Shown here in pieces: positions 1 through 7,491 of a stretch of DNA of 64,000 bases; position 1 is the first letter of the stretch; every line of letters begins with the position of its first letter. A program made the translations under genes and the position numbers. The stretch covers positions 1-64,000 of the forward strand of contig MTLP01000012.1 in assembly GCA_002009975.1 (NCBI GenBank), given 5' to 3'. The notes under the pieces were generated by a model. The model did not search any database. It saw only the letters and a program-made list of their open reading frames with translations, and was not told the DNA's origin. Source of the stretch: Thermococcus sp. JdFR-02. Its GTDB lineage: Archaea; Methanobacteriota_B; Thermococci; Thermococcales; Thermococcaceae.

Positions 1-114
1 TCGTTACAAAACAAAATTGACTCCATAACACAAAATTGCTTTTAGACAACAAAAACACAACAAAAAGAGCCAAAACAGAAAAATAAAAAACAATTACTCA
101 AGCCCAAAAATCGT

Positions 115-534
115 TTACTCCCCTCCCACCATTTTTGAAAAGATGTAGAGCATTATTATAATTAGCATCGCCAGAGCAGTGACTTCAAATCTTGGCAAAA
201 CTGGGGCTAAGCTTCTTATCAGCAAATACGTGGGTAAGGACATCAGTACTGTTACTGTTAGGATTAGATAGTGTTCCCTTGAAGCCTTTGCCCTATCTAA
301 ATAAGCGCTTTCAATGAAAAGCAAGGCTAAAGCAACTAACAAAATCCCAACTAATCCACCAATTTTGAAATAGATTAGAGCGCTCATGAGCAATGTTAAA
401 AACACAATGCCCAAGAAGTAAGAGACGAACCCGAATAACCCCAAAGCTAAAAGAGGCAAAAGCTTGGGATATCCTAAAAGCAAGGATAAAAGAACAATAA
501 AGGGAAAGATCGAATACCTAATTCTAAGCTTCAT
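115..534 (-). CDS. Small multi-pass membrane protein of the MoxR/DUF58 operon
   Basis: A 139-residue, almost wholly hydrophobic protein with about four predicted membrane helices and a short C-terminal tail. It is the last gene of a five-gene minus-strand operon; its start overlaps the end of the DUF58 gene by a few bases and follows a GAGGTGGT ribosome-binding site. I do not recognise a named family. Its position suggests a membrane partner of the MoxR/DUF58 system. The function is inferred from context only. Confidence 0.75.
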   Translation of the reverse strand: MKLRIRYSIFPFIVLLSLLLGYPKLLPLLALGLFGFVSYFLGIVFLTLLMSALIYFKIGGLVGILLVALALLFIESAYLDRAKASREHYLILTVTVLMSLPTYLLIRSLAPVLPRFEVTALAMLIIIMLYIFSKMVGGE

Positions 535-1781
535 ATCTTGACCACCTCTGCTATTGAACTCTTTAGGGGCTTTTTAATGTCCCAATCAATTATTATTCCA
601 TAGGCAGCCAATCTTCTAAGCTGAGCTTTTCTTTTAAGATTCAATAGCTTCAATGCAAGCTCCTCTTCCTCGCTTTTAGGTTCAAAGACTGAATAGGGGT
701 TCGGAGAGATAACAACAACTTTGTAACCATAGTGATAGAGAAGTTTAAGCGCTTCCATACCCTCTTCAGTTATTAGAGGTGAAAAGTATAGGATCTGTGC
801 TCTCGCTGGAAATTTAGTCTTTAGGAGGTGTTCCACTTGATAGGCAATCATGTTGTTCTTATCTGGCTTTGCCATGCTCAAAAAGTCAACACACTTGAAA
901 AAGTGCCTCTTTCCATAGTCAACTCTAATCCATAGAGGAACTTCTTCGGCTAATAAAAGTCCAAAGCTGGTTCCATTATTCAAACAATCAAGCATGAATG
1001 AGGCAGTAGCTCTAATCAGGTAATCAAAAACATCTTTTCCTCTATACGTTGCATCAACTATTAAAACGACATCAACCTTTCTTTCACTTTCATATTCATT
1101 GCTCATTATTTCGCCAGTTTTTGCAGTGGCTTTCCAGTTTATAATCTTTAGAGGGTCACCTGGTTGATATTCTCTAATCGCATGGAACTCAACACCCTCA
1201 CCAACTCTTGGTGAAGGCAGTGTTCCTATGGTTACTTTTGTTCCCTTTGTTGAATAAGGCGTTACAACATCCTCAAGCTTTGGAACCCCAACTATTTCAT
1301 CGTAAAGCTCAACAATTTTCTCTTTCTTGAAAAATCCAAAGGGGTCTTGATATTCAACCTTTACATAATTGAATTCATATATCCCCCTTCTAATCCTGAC
1401 TTTATATGAAAGCTCCCTAACCTCTCCCTTCTTTATAGAAATTAGAAACTCCTTGTCACCTTCAACAAGTTCCAAGCCTTTGGGCAAATCTTCGACGATT
1501 CTCAAGCTTGGAATCCTCTCATTAGATTTGATCTTAAGCTTTATCTCAACGATTTCACCTTCAAGTATTCTGTCGTGAGGAATCAACCTTTTAACCTCTA
1601 CATCCAACTTCGGTTTGAAAAATGCTAAAGCAACGAAAAAGAGCCAAAGAATTGGCAGGGTTAAATAGACCATATCCCATCTAAGGAAAAAGAAAGCTAT
1701 CAAAGTTGATAACCATAGGGCAAGCAAGAGCTGTATGGTTTTTCCTCTTGTTTGGTATTTATCTTCCTTAAATTCCTTCAT
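531..1781 (-). CDS. DUF58 domain protein (MoxR partner, vWA-like)
   Basis: About 416 residues. Two N-terminal membrane helices (roughly residues 15-60) precede a beta-rich region and then the DUF58 core around residues 195-250, with the typical RxYxPGDPLKxINWKATAKTGE-type signature (GDPLKIINWKATAKTGE is visible) followed by a vWA-like strand VDVVLIVDAT. DUF58 proteins pair with MoxR AAA+ ATPases, and the moxR gene lies directly upstream, supporting a chaperone/assembly module at the membrane. I chose the ATG at 1781 because a GAGTGATG ribosome-binding site precedes it; ATG and GTG codons 6-9 bases upstream are alternatives. The precise substrate in Thermococcales is unknown. Confidence 0.9.
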   Translation of the reverse strand: MKEFKEDKYQTRGKTIQLLLALWLSTLIAFFFLRWDMVYLTLPILWLFFVALAFFKPKLDVEVKRLIPHDRILEGEIVEIKLKIKSNERIPSLRIVEDLPKGLELVEGDKEFLISIKKGEVRELSYKVRIRRGIYEFNYVKVEYQDPFGFFKKEKIVELYDEIVGVPKLEDVVTPYSTKGTKVTIGTLPSPRVGEGVEFHAIREYQPGDPLKIINWKATAKTGEIMSNEYESERKVDVVLIVDATYRGKDVFDYLIRATASFMLDCLNNGTSFGLLLAEEVPLWIRVDYGKRHFFKCVDFLSMAKPDKNNMIAYQVEHLLKTKFPARAQILYFSPLITEEGMEALKLLYHYGYKVVVISPNPYSVFEPKSEEEELALKLLNLKRKAQLRRLAAYGIIIDWDIKKPLKSSIAEVVKI

Positions 1782-1786
1782 ATCCA

Positions 1787-2740
1787 TCACTCAAACTTTG
1801 GAACTGGAACTTTTTCCAAAATCCTCTCCATTATTGCCTCTTGGCTAACACGCATGTACCATAGTTCTCTCTTTAAAATTAATCTATGGCTTAAAGCAGG
1901 TATTGCTACCGCTTTTACATCATCTGGAATAACGTAATCTCTACCATTTAAAGCAGCATAGGCTCTTGAAAGTTTTAATAATGCTAAACTTCCTCTTGGA
2001 GATGAGCCAACCTCAATCTCTTTCTTATCTTCCCTCGTAGCGTTGATGATATTAACAATATACTCAAGAACAGCGTCGCTAACGTAAACTTCCTCAATTG
2101 CTCTTTGCATTTCTACAAGCTGACTTGGTGTCATAACAGGTCTTATATCAACATCTTCCTTTTTCCTTTCAATCCTGCGCTTTAAAATCTCTATTTCATG
2201 CCCTTTACTTGGATACCCAATTCTAAGTCTAACTAAAAATCTATCCAGTTGAGCTTCTGGTAAAGGATACGTTCCTTCCTGCTCAATTGGATTTTGGGTT
2301 GCAATAACTATGAAGGGCTTCTCAAGGAGGTAAGTTTTTCCTTCAATTGTAACCTGCTTTTCTTGCATAGCCTCTAATAGGGCGGATTGAGTCTTTGGTG
2401 GTGCCCTATTAATTTCATCCGCTAAGAGAATGTTTGTAAATACTGGACCTTTCTTAAACTCAAACTCTAATGTCTTTTGATTGAAAACGCTAACTCCTAA
2501 AATATCTGAAGGCAATAAATCAGGTGTAAATTGAACTCTTTTGAATTTGACTCCCAGTGCAGCTGCAAAACTTTTAGCCATTAAAGTTTTAGCCAAACCT
2601 GGCAAATCCTCGATTAAAATGTGTCCATCAGCCAAGATCGTTGTCAGAACTAATCTAAGCACCTCTTCCTTTCCAACTATTGCTTTCTTAACTTCCTCTA
2701 ATATCTTGTTCCCATATTCATGAACTTCCTCTATTTTCAT
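1787..2740 (-). CDS. MoxR family AAA+ ATPase
   Basis: 317 residues. The Walker A region is the MoxR-type variant (EDLPGLAKTLMAKSFA, around residues 43-58). The Walker B/sensor region is LLADEINRAPPKTQSALLEAMQE, abbreviated here to its key DE and R residues, and sensor 1 is ATQNPIEQEGTYPLPEAQLDRF with its conserved Asn. The C-terminal lid includes GSSPRG. MoxR ATPases act as chaperones for vWA-containing partners. The downstream DUF58 gene and upstream DUF4129-type gene form the classical module. Translation starts at an ATG preceded by GAGGTTGAT. Confidence 0.95.
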   Translation of the reverse strand: MKIEEVHEYGNKILEEVKKAIVGKEEVLRLVLTTILADGHILIEDLPGLAKTLMAKSFAAALGVKFKRVQFTPDLLPSDILGVSVFNQKTLEFEFKKGPVFTNILLADEINRAPPKTQSALLEAMQEKQVTIEGKTYLLEKPFIVIATQNPIEQEGTYPLPEAQLDRFLVRLRIGYPSKGHEIEILKRRIERKKEDVDIRPVMTPSQLVEMQRAIEEVYVSDAVLEYIVNIINATREDKKEIEVGSSPRGSLALLKLSRAYAALNGRDYVIPDDVKAVAIPALSHRLILKRELWYMRVSQEAIMERILEKVPVPKFE

Positions 2741-3161
2741 TTAAATCAACCTCCACAATCTCCAAAGCCTTTCTTAGATTTTTCAAAAAATCTCCTTCAG
2801 ATTTTAAAACTCTTAATGCCCTATTCGGGTTGTTTTGAAGCTTATAGAATTCTTGCGTGTAATCTTCACTTATTAAAGCATAAATCTCTTTGATTTCATC
2901 AGATATGATTTCTCTCGCAACTTTTCCCTTTTTGGATTTTTCTATCAGCGCAACCATTCTTTCAAAATCAGACCTGACTTTGGGTTTAGGTTTTCTTTTT
3001 GCCCTTAATCTATATTCCTCTTCAAGCTCTAGGAAAAAGAGGATGACCATTAAAATTATCCCTCCCAAAATAACACCGAACCATCTAGCAAAATATGAAC
3101 CAGCCACGAATGCTATTATCACAAAAGGTATTGCTAAAACTACAGCTTTATTTATCCTCAT
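2718..3161 (-). CDS. Membrane-anchored helical protein of the MoxR operon
   Basis: About 147 residues. Two closely spaced N-terminal membrane helices (residues 5-50) are followed by a basic stretch (RAKRKPKPKVRS) and a roughly 90-residue cytoplasmic helical domain rich in Glu and Lys. It overlaps the next gene (moxR) by 23 bases and the preceding gene by 14, so translation is probably coupled. The start at 3161 follows GGGTGATG; two start codons 6-9 bases upstream are alternatives. I know no function; its conserved place beside MoxR/DUF58 suggests an accessory membrane component. Confidence 0.75.
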   Translation of the reverse strand: MRINKAVVLAIPFVIIAFVAGSYFARWFGVILGGIILMVILFFLELEEEYRLRAKRKPKPKVRSDFERMVALIEKSKKGKVAREIISDEIKEIYALISEDYTQEFYKLQNNPNRALRVLKSEGDFLKNLRKALEIVEVDLNENRGSS

Positions 3162-3993
3162 TTTCATCACCCTTTATCCTTAAATAAAGCTCATAAGCCC
3201 TTTTAGCATCTTCCATGGTGACTTTCTCGGGTGCATACTTTGCCTTTTCAAAGAGCCTCGCTAATTCAACATAGGCATCGTGTTTGTATTTTACATGCTG
3301 GGCATGCTCCCAGTGAGTCCAGCTTTCCTTATACGGAATTCCCAAAACCTCAAGCCACAGAATAGCATTTTTATAAAGTTTGACCACTATATCCCTTGGA
3401 TCTCCAATAAATTTAATCCCTTCTTCTTGAAGCTTCCTATCAAAGGCTTCAAGCTTTTCTTTTAGTTTCTTCTTTTTCCTTGAAGTCTTAAAGCCAAGGT
3501 AAAATTTCATACTAAAGTAAACAAATAGAACCGTTAGAATCCCAAAGAAAGCATAGAGATAAATGCCTGGGTTTAAACTTCTAGGATTTCCGGGTTCTCC
3601 CATTGATTGATTATAGTAGGTAACATGGTACGTTTGATTAATCCATGTTCTGTTAAACACGGTAGTCATGTTAAGTTCAGGAAGAGGAGCATTTAAAATG
3701 TATTTGATGAGAGGAATGGAAAGTATAAAAACTCCAAGGAGCATTATAAGAATTCCTCTAAGGTCTACTCCCTGACGATTCTTTCTTTTTCTAGCTAAAA
3801 AATCCTCTCCTTGGATCAAAACTATTTGTATTAGCAAAAGACCTGCAACAATAACAAGAATTCCAAAGAAAAAACCGATCCAATGATACTGTTGAGAACC
3901 CTTGGGAGAACTGAGTATTTTTGCTTGAGAATTACTTATGAGCGAAATCAAAAATATTAACGCCATGAACGGAAATATCCATCGTCGCTTCAT
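3148..3993 (-). CDS. DUF4129 domain membrane protein
   Basis: About 281 residues, first gene of the operon. It has an N-terminal hydrophobic segment (possible signal anchor), further helices near residues 38-60 and 80-100, an external loop with several N-glycosylation sequons, another helix near 150-170 and a basic linker. The cytoplasmic C-terminal domain of about 90 residues ends in the pattern typical of DUF4129 (YKNAILWLEVLGIPY, then TxxEHA and ARLFEKAKY). DUF4129 proteins accompany MoxR/DUF58 and transglutaminase-like proteins. No strong ribosome-binding site precedes the ATG; the promoter lies so close that the message may be nearly leaderless. Confidence 0.8.
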   Translation of the reverse strand: MKRRWIFPFMALIFLISLISNSQAKILSSPKGSQQYHWIGFFFGILVIVAGLLLIQIVLIQGEDFLARKRKNRQGVDLRGILIMLLGVFILSIPLIKYILNAPLPELNMTTVFNRTWINQTYHVTYYNQSMGEPGNPRSLNPGIYLYAFFGILTVLFVYFSMKFYLGFKTSRKKKKLKEKLEAFDRKLQEEGIKFIGDPRDIVVKLYKNAILWLEVLGIPYKESWTHWEHAQHVKYKHDAYVELARLFEKAKYAPEKVTMEDAKRAYELYLRIKGDENEDK

Positions 3994-4021
3994 TTTAATC
4001 AATGATGGTATTGTTAGTTAT

Positions 4022-4067
4022 CTTTAAAAGTTTTACTTCACTGTAAACCCTCAGGGAAGTTTATAAG
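4022..4067. promoter_or_regulatory. Divergent promoter pair between the DUF4129 operon and DUF2118
   Basis: Two archaeal TATA-like elements lie back to back. CTTTAAAAG at 4022-4030 (with a BRE-like gtaaaa read on the minus strand next to it) is placed to start minus-strand transcription just upstream of 3993. GTTTATAAG at 4059-4067 would start plus-strand transcription around 4088-4092. This is assigned by motif and spacing only. Confidence 0.5.
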
Positions 4068-4098
4068 TTAGGAGATTAACCAAAATAGGGGGATGAAG

Positions 4099-4596
4099 AT
4101 GGAGAGAATACCTCGATTGTATGTTGAAGCGGATTATGAAGAGTGCTTTGATAAAAATGGAATTGCAAAAAAGGAATGCATTGTAATTCAAGATAATGTT
4201 GAAGTTAGATTAGGAAAGGGAGAAAAATTGCCAGATTTTATAGATAGAAAAAGAGCAAAATTCTTAGTAAAGGAGGTTTATGACAGATTCCACTTCTATG
4301 TTGATAAATATGAGAACAAAGTTAAGTGCGATATGATAATTGTTTTACCAGATAGGAGAACAGAGATAAGGCTTTACAAAGGGGACGAGCTAATGCTCCT
4401 ACCAGTAGAAGGATTTGTCTCTACGTTAATAGCTAAAGTTGGAAATAGAGTAAGAAAAAGCGATGCTTTTGCCGCAATAACAACTAAAAAGGGAGAAGTC
4501 CATTATCTAAAACCGCCAAAGAATGGTGTAGTTGTCTATATAGATGAGTTCACAAACAGACCTCATTACATATACTACATCCTTCCGGAGGATTAA
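4099..4596 (+). CDS. DUF2118 family protein
   Basis: 165 residues, matching the archaeal DUF2118 family in length and pattern: an N-terminal region with two Cys (DYEECF, KKECIV), a central beta domain, and a C-terminal biotinyl/lipoyl-like half barrel with KVGNRVRKSDAFAAITTKKG. No biotinylated Lys motif is evident, so it probably does not carry a cofactor. Function unknown. The ATG at 4099 is favoured because the AGGGGGATGA ribosome-binding site is correctly spaced from it; the ATG at 4093 is too close. Its 3' end overlaps the convergent small gene by 4 bases. Confidence 0.85.
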   Translation: MERIPRLYVEADYEECFDKNGIAKKECIVIQDNVEVRLGKGEKLPDFIDRKRAKFLVKEVYDRFHFYVDKYENKVKCDMIIVLPDRRTEIRLYKGDELMLLPVEGFVSTLIAKVGNRVRKSDAFAAITTKKGEVHYLKPPKNGVVVYIDEFTNRPHYIYYILPED

Positions 4597-4892
4597 TCTT
4601 CCTTTTTAATCCCTTGAACTATTGCTTTTATGTTTTCTCTAATTCTTAGCTTTAATGTGTTCATGTTGTCTCTCCCTTGTATTGTTCTTGTGTTGTTAGC
4701 ACTTGTCAATATCACGGACCATAAGTACAAACCGTGTTTTTTCTCCTCACTCTGAAACATTGCAAGAAACTTCTCTCCATCTACATCAACTTCCAAAATC
4801 TCTATATCTCTCTTACCGAGCCTTGTAGAGTATATTTCCCTTACATTCATCTCTTTAAACTCTTCTTTAAGTATGTCGGCAAAATATCCCAT
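4593..4892 (-). CDS. Hypothetical small protein
   Basis: 99 residues, soluble, with an alpha/beta pattern (a short helix, then strands around DIEILEVDVDGEKFLAMFQ). It is preceded by a good GGAGGGTG ribosome-binding site, which supports a real gene. It converges with the DUF2118 gene (4-base overlap). I recognise no family or function. Confidence 0.65.
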   Translation of the reverse strand: MGYFADILKEEFKEMNVREIYSTRLGKRDIEILEVDVDGEKFLAMFQSEEKKHGLYLWSVILTSANNTRTIQGRDNMNTLKLRIRENIKAIVQGIKKED

Positions 4893-5023
4893 AATACACC
4901 CTCCAGTGTTAATAACCCCATCCTCCTATATATGCCTTTCCCAGATTTGTGCAATATTGACCAAAAGCGTTATAAACGTATAGTCACGAGTAGCTTTGAA
5001 TACTATCAAATGTGGTGGAAGAA

Positions 5024-5500
5024 ATGAAAATTGAAAAAGGAGATTTCGTGGTTTTTAACTACATAGGAAAATTTGAGAATGGAGAGGTTTTTGACACAAG
5101 TTATGAGGATATTGCCAAAGAAGCTGGCATTTATCTTGAAGACAGAACTTATGGTCCTATTGGTGCTAATGTTGGGGTTGGGGAACTAATTCCCGGTTTA
5201 GATGAAGCCCTGGTGGGTATGGAGATTGGGGAAAAGAAAACGATAACGGTTCCCCCAGAATTAGGTTATGGATTGCCAAGAGACGACTTAATAGTAGACG
5301 TTCCATTAAAAGATTTTGAAAGCATTGGTCTAACTCCCGAAATTGGAATGTACGTTATGACTGATAGCGGAATAGCAAAAATAAAGGAAATCAAAGAAGA
5401 TCTCGTTTCATTGGATTTTAACCATCCATTAGCTGGAAAGACTCTTATATTCGAAGTTGAGATTGTTGATGTTCAAAAGGGTGAAGAAGCTGAGGAATGA
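5024..5500 (+). CDS. FKBP-type peptidyl-prolyl cis-trans isomerase (short, SlyD-like)
   Basis: 158 residues. The FKBP core is split by the insert-in-flap domain typical of archaeal short FKBPs: N-terminal half with FNYIGKFENGEVFDTSYE, then GELIPGLDEALVGMEIGEKK, then the flap insertion with the LGYG element, and a C-terminal strand FEVEIVDV. It catalyses prolyl isomerisation and has chaperone activity in the cytoplasm. The ATG at 5024 is chosen because GGTGG at 5014-5018 is a well-placed ribosome-binding site; the upstream in-frame GTG codons lie inside it. Single gene with its own upstream region. Confidence 0.92.
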   Translation: MKIEKGDFVVFNYIGKFENGEVFDTSYEDIAKEAGIYLEDRTYGPIGANVGVGELIPGLDEALVGMEIGEKKTITVPPELGYGLPRDDLIVDVPLKDFESIGLTPEIGMYVMTDSGIAKIKEIKEDLVSLDFNHPLAGKTLIFEVEIVDVQKGEEAEE

Positions 5501-5509
5501 ACTTTCTTT

Positions 5510-6421
5510 TTAAATTCCTATCTGCATATTTTTTGCGATATTGTAAATAAAAGCAGCCATTATTGCAAGCATTATACTATACTTAAGCCCAGTTGAAAAT
5601 TTTCCTTCTCTGATTACTCCAATGCCAACTCCAGAAACAACGGCTTGCACAATAACAAACGCACGCAAAATTCTATCTAAATCTTCAACTGGAAGTGTTA
5701 ACCCAGTTCCCGCTGTGGTTAATGCTCCTATTATTTGGAACACTATCCCTAAAATTAGAGGTCCTATAAATCCACTTGATGCCGTAAAGAACATAGTCTG
5801 CATTCCAGTAGAAGATTTTCTTTCCCTCTTGATTCTTAATATCTCACGCACGTCATTTCCTACGTTAACTAAAACCTCGGCCATTGGAGCTCCTCTATCT
5901 AATGCTTCGATGAGTATCATCATTGATCTATATATTACCGGAGACTTTTTATTACGAAATGCAAAGGCTCTTAGAGCTTCAATTGTAGGTCTACCCTTTT
6001 TTATTTCTGATACAGTTTTTTTGAACTCTTCACTTAACGCTCCAAATTTTGCCATTGTCACCTCTTCAAGAGCTTCTGTAAAAGCAATACCTGCTCTAAG
6101 TGAGCTGGCTAGATAAAAGAAGGCATCCGGCAAATTCCTTTCCATATCCTCTATTCTCTTGGAAATTTTCCAGTAGGGGTATATTCCCCCTATCGCAACT
6201 AGAGATGCCAAGAAACCGATAGGACCATAAATTGGCTTTAAAATTGCAAAAGCTATACCTATCATCCCAGATATAATCGTTATCAAAACAAGGAACTCTG
6301 TGGCAAGGAACTCTATCCCAGCAGTGTAGAGAAAGGCATCATACTTTTTTATCCATTTCTGAGGAATTATTTTTCTCATTAATTTTTCAAAGCGAGAGGG
6401 AACTTTTATTCTCCTAGGCAT
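5510..6421 (-). CDS. Type II secretion F (TadC/FlaJ-like) membrane protein, second copy
   Basis: 303 residues with the GspF/T2SSF layout: a basic N-terminus, two helices near residues 45-90, a cytoplasmic helical domain with the conserved LRAGIAFTEALEEV and RGAPMAEVLVNVG elements, then three or four helices to the C-terminus. Such proteins form the inner-membrane platform on which a secretion ATPase acts. It is the last gene of the KlbA operon, 4 bases after the other F-domain gene. The start at 6421 follows AAGGTGATA. Two F proteins beside one ATPase parallels the TadB/TadC pair of Tad pili. Confidence 0.88.
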   Translation of the reverse strand: MPRRIKVPSRFEKLMRKIIPQKWIKKYDAFLYTAGIEFLATEFLVLITIISGMIGIAFAILKPIYGPIGFLASLVAIGGIYPYWKISKRIEDMERNLPDAFFYLASSLRAGIAFTEALEEVTMAKFGALSEEFKKTVSEIKKGRPTIEALRAFAFRNKKSPVIYRSMMILIEALDRGAPMAEVLVNVGNDVREILRIKRERKSSTGMQTMFFTASSGFIGPLILGIVFQIIGALTTAGTGLTLPVEDLDRILRAFVIVQAVVSGVGIGVIREGKFSTGLKYSIMLAIMAAFIYNIAKNMQIGI

Positions 6422-6425
6422 ATTA

Positions 6426-7481
6426 TCACCTTGGTTCATTACGTTTAATTATGATTATCATAAGCAGAGACATCAGGGGAAAGCCAAATAGAAGAATTAT
6501 GGCTAATCCTTGAACTGGTATTACAAGCCTCTTTGTCATAGCCGATGCCGCTAGAATTGCAACTATAAGCATAGTCGGCAATACAACGCTTATAAACATG
6601 TAAACAAAAGCCAAACCATTGACCTTTTGAACATAATCCACAAGTTTCATCCTGTATTCAAAGGAATAATCATCTGCTAACTTATAAAGAATCTCAACTA
6701 AGTTACCACCAAATTTTACAGCTCTCAATATCTGCTTTATAACTCTACTCACGTTTTCAGACTTCATCTTTTCTTCAAACCTTGTTAAAGCTTCCTCAAA
6801 AGATGCTCCAGAATGCATATCCCTAATGAGCAATTTAAATTCCTCTGAAATCACTCCATACTCGGAATTTGCCACCGAAAGAAGAGTTTCTGCAATACCT
6901 ACGCCAGAGCCAAGTAGAGATGCCATATGCCTTAAGACGAATGGCAAAGCCCTCTCAACTTCGGTAACTCTTGCATGATACACCATCTTTGGGTAGTTTC
7001 TCATGTATAAGAAGCCAAATATGAACCCAAGAACACTCACCATTAATGAGATGTCTGGAGGAAAAGCGAGTAGTAGGGCAAATAAAAACGCGAATATTGC
7101 CATAATTATTGAAACACCTAGCATTAAAGCGACGAATTTTTCTTTGCTCATCATTATATTTGCTCTATATAAATCATACTCAAGCCCCTTTATTGATTGG
7201 GTCATTGACTTTATTGGTCCCTTAAAGTACCTTAAGGTTGCATCTGTAACCCTATCCAAAAAGAACTTTTGTATCTCTTTGCTTCTCCATTCTGTCAATA
7301 TCTCTATCTCTTCCTCTTCAGGCTTTTCTTTTGCAACTTCTTCTTGAAGCTTCTTTAATAGTTCAAGTCTTTCTTGTATGGTCTTTTCTGGAGATACACG
7401 TCTAATTGGCTTCTCACTTACTTCGATTGTTACTTCTCCAAGTTTCTCTAAGAAGCTTATGAACTTATCTACAATCCCCAA
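6426..7481 (-). CDS. Type II secretion F (TadB/FlaJ-like) membrane protein, first copy
   Basis: 351 residues. An N-terminal cytoplasmic part of about 110 residues is rich in Glu and Lys; a pair of membrane helices (about 115-165) follows, then the T2SSF cytoplasmic domain with LLGSGVGIAETLLSVA and SGASFEEALTRFEE, and two C-terminal helices. It uses a TTG start with a GGTGAC ribosome-binding site 6 bases upstream, just past the KlbA stop codon. Platform protein of the KlbA secretion/pilus system; it is a paralogue of the downstream copy. Confidence 0.88.
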   Translation of the reverse strand: MGIVDKFISFLEKLGEVTIEVSEKPIRRVSPEKTIQERLELLKKLQEEVAKEKPEEEEIEILTEWRSKEIQKFFLDRVTDATLRYFKGPIKSMTQSIKGLEYDLYRANIMMSKEKFVALMLGVSIIMAIFAFLFALLLAFPPDISLMVSVLGFIFGFLYMRNYPKMVYHARVTEVERALPFVLRHMASLLGSGVGIAETLLSVANSEYGVISEEFKLLIRDMHSGASFEEALTRFEEKMKSENVSRVIKQILRAVKFGGNLVEILYKLADDYSFEYRMKLVDYVQKVNGLAFVYMFISVVLPTMLIVAILAASAMTKRLVIPVQGLAIILLFGFPLMSLLMIIIIKRNEPR

Positions 7482-7491
7482 TACTCGTCAC

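Noticed and set aside
5622-6116. 164-residue plus-strand frame opposite the F-domain gene
   Set aside because: Antisense shadow of a clearly conserved membrane protein.
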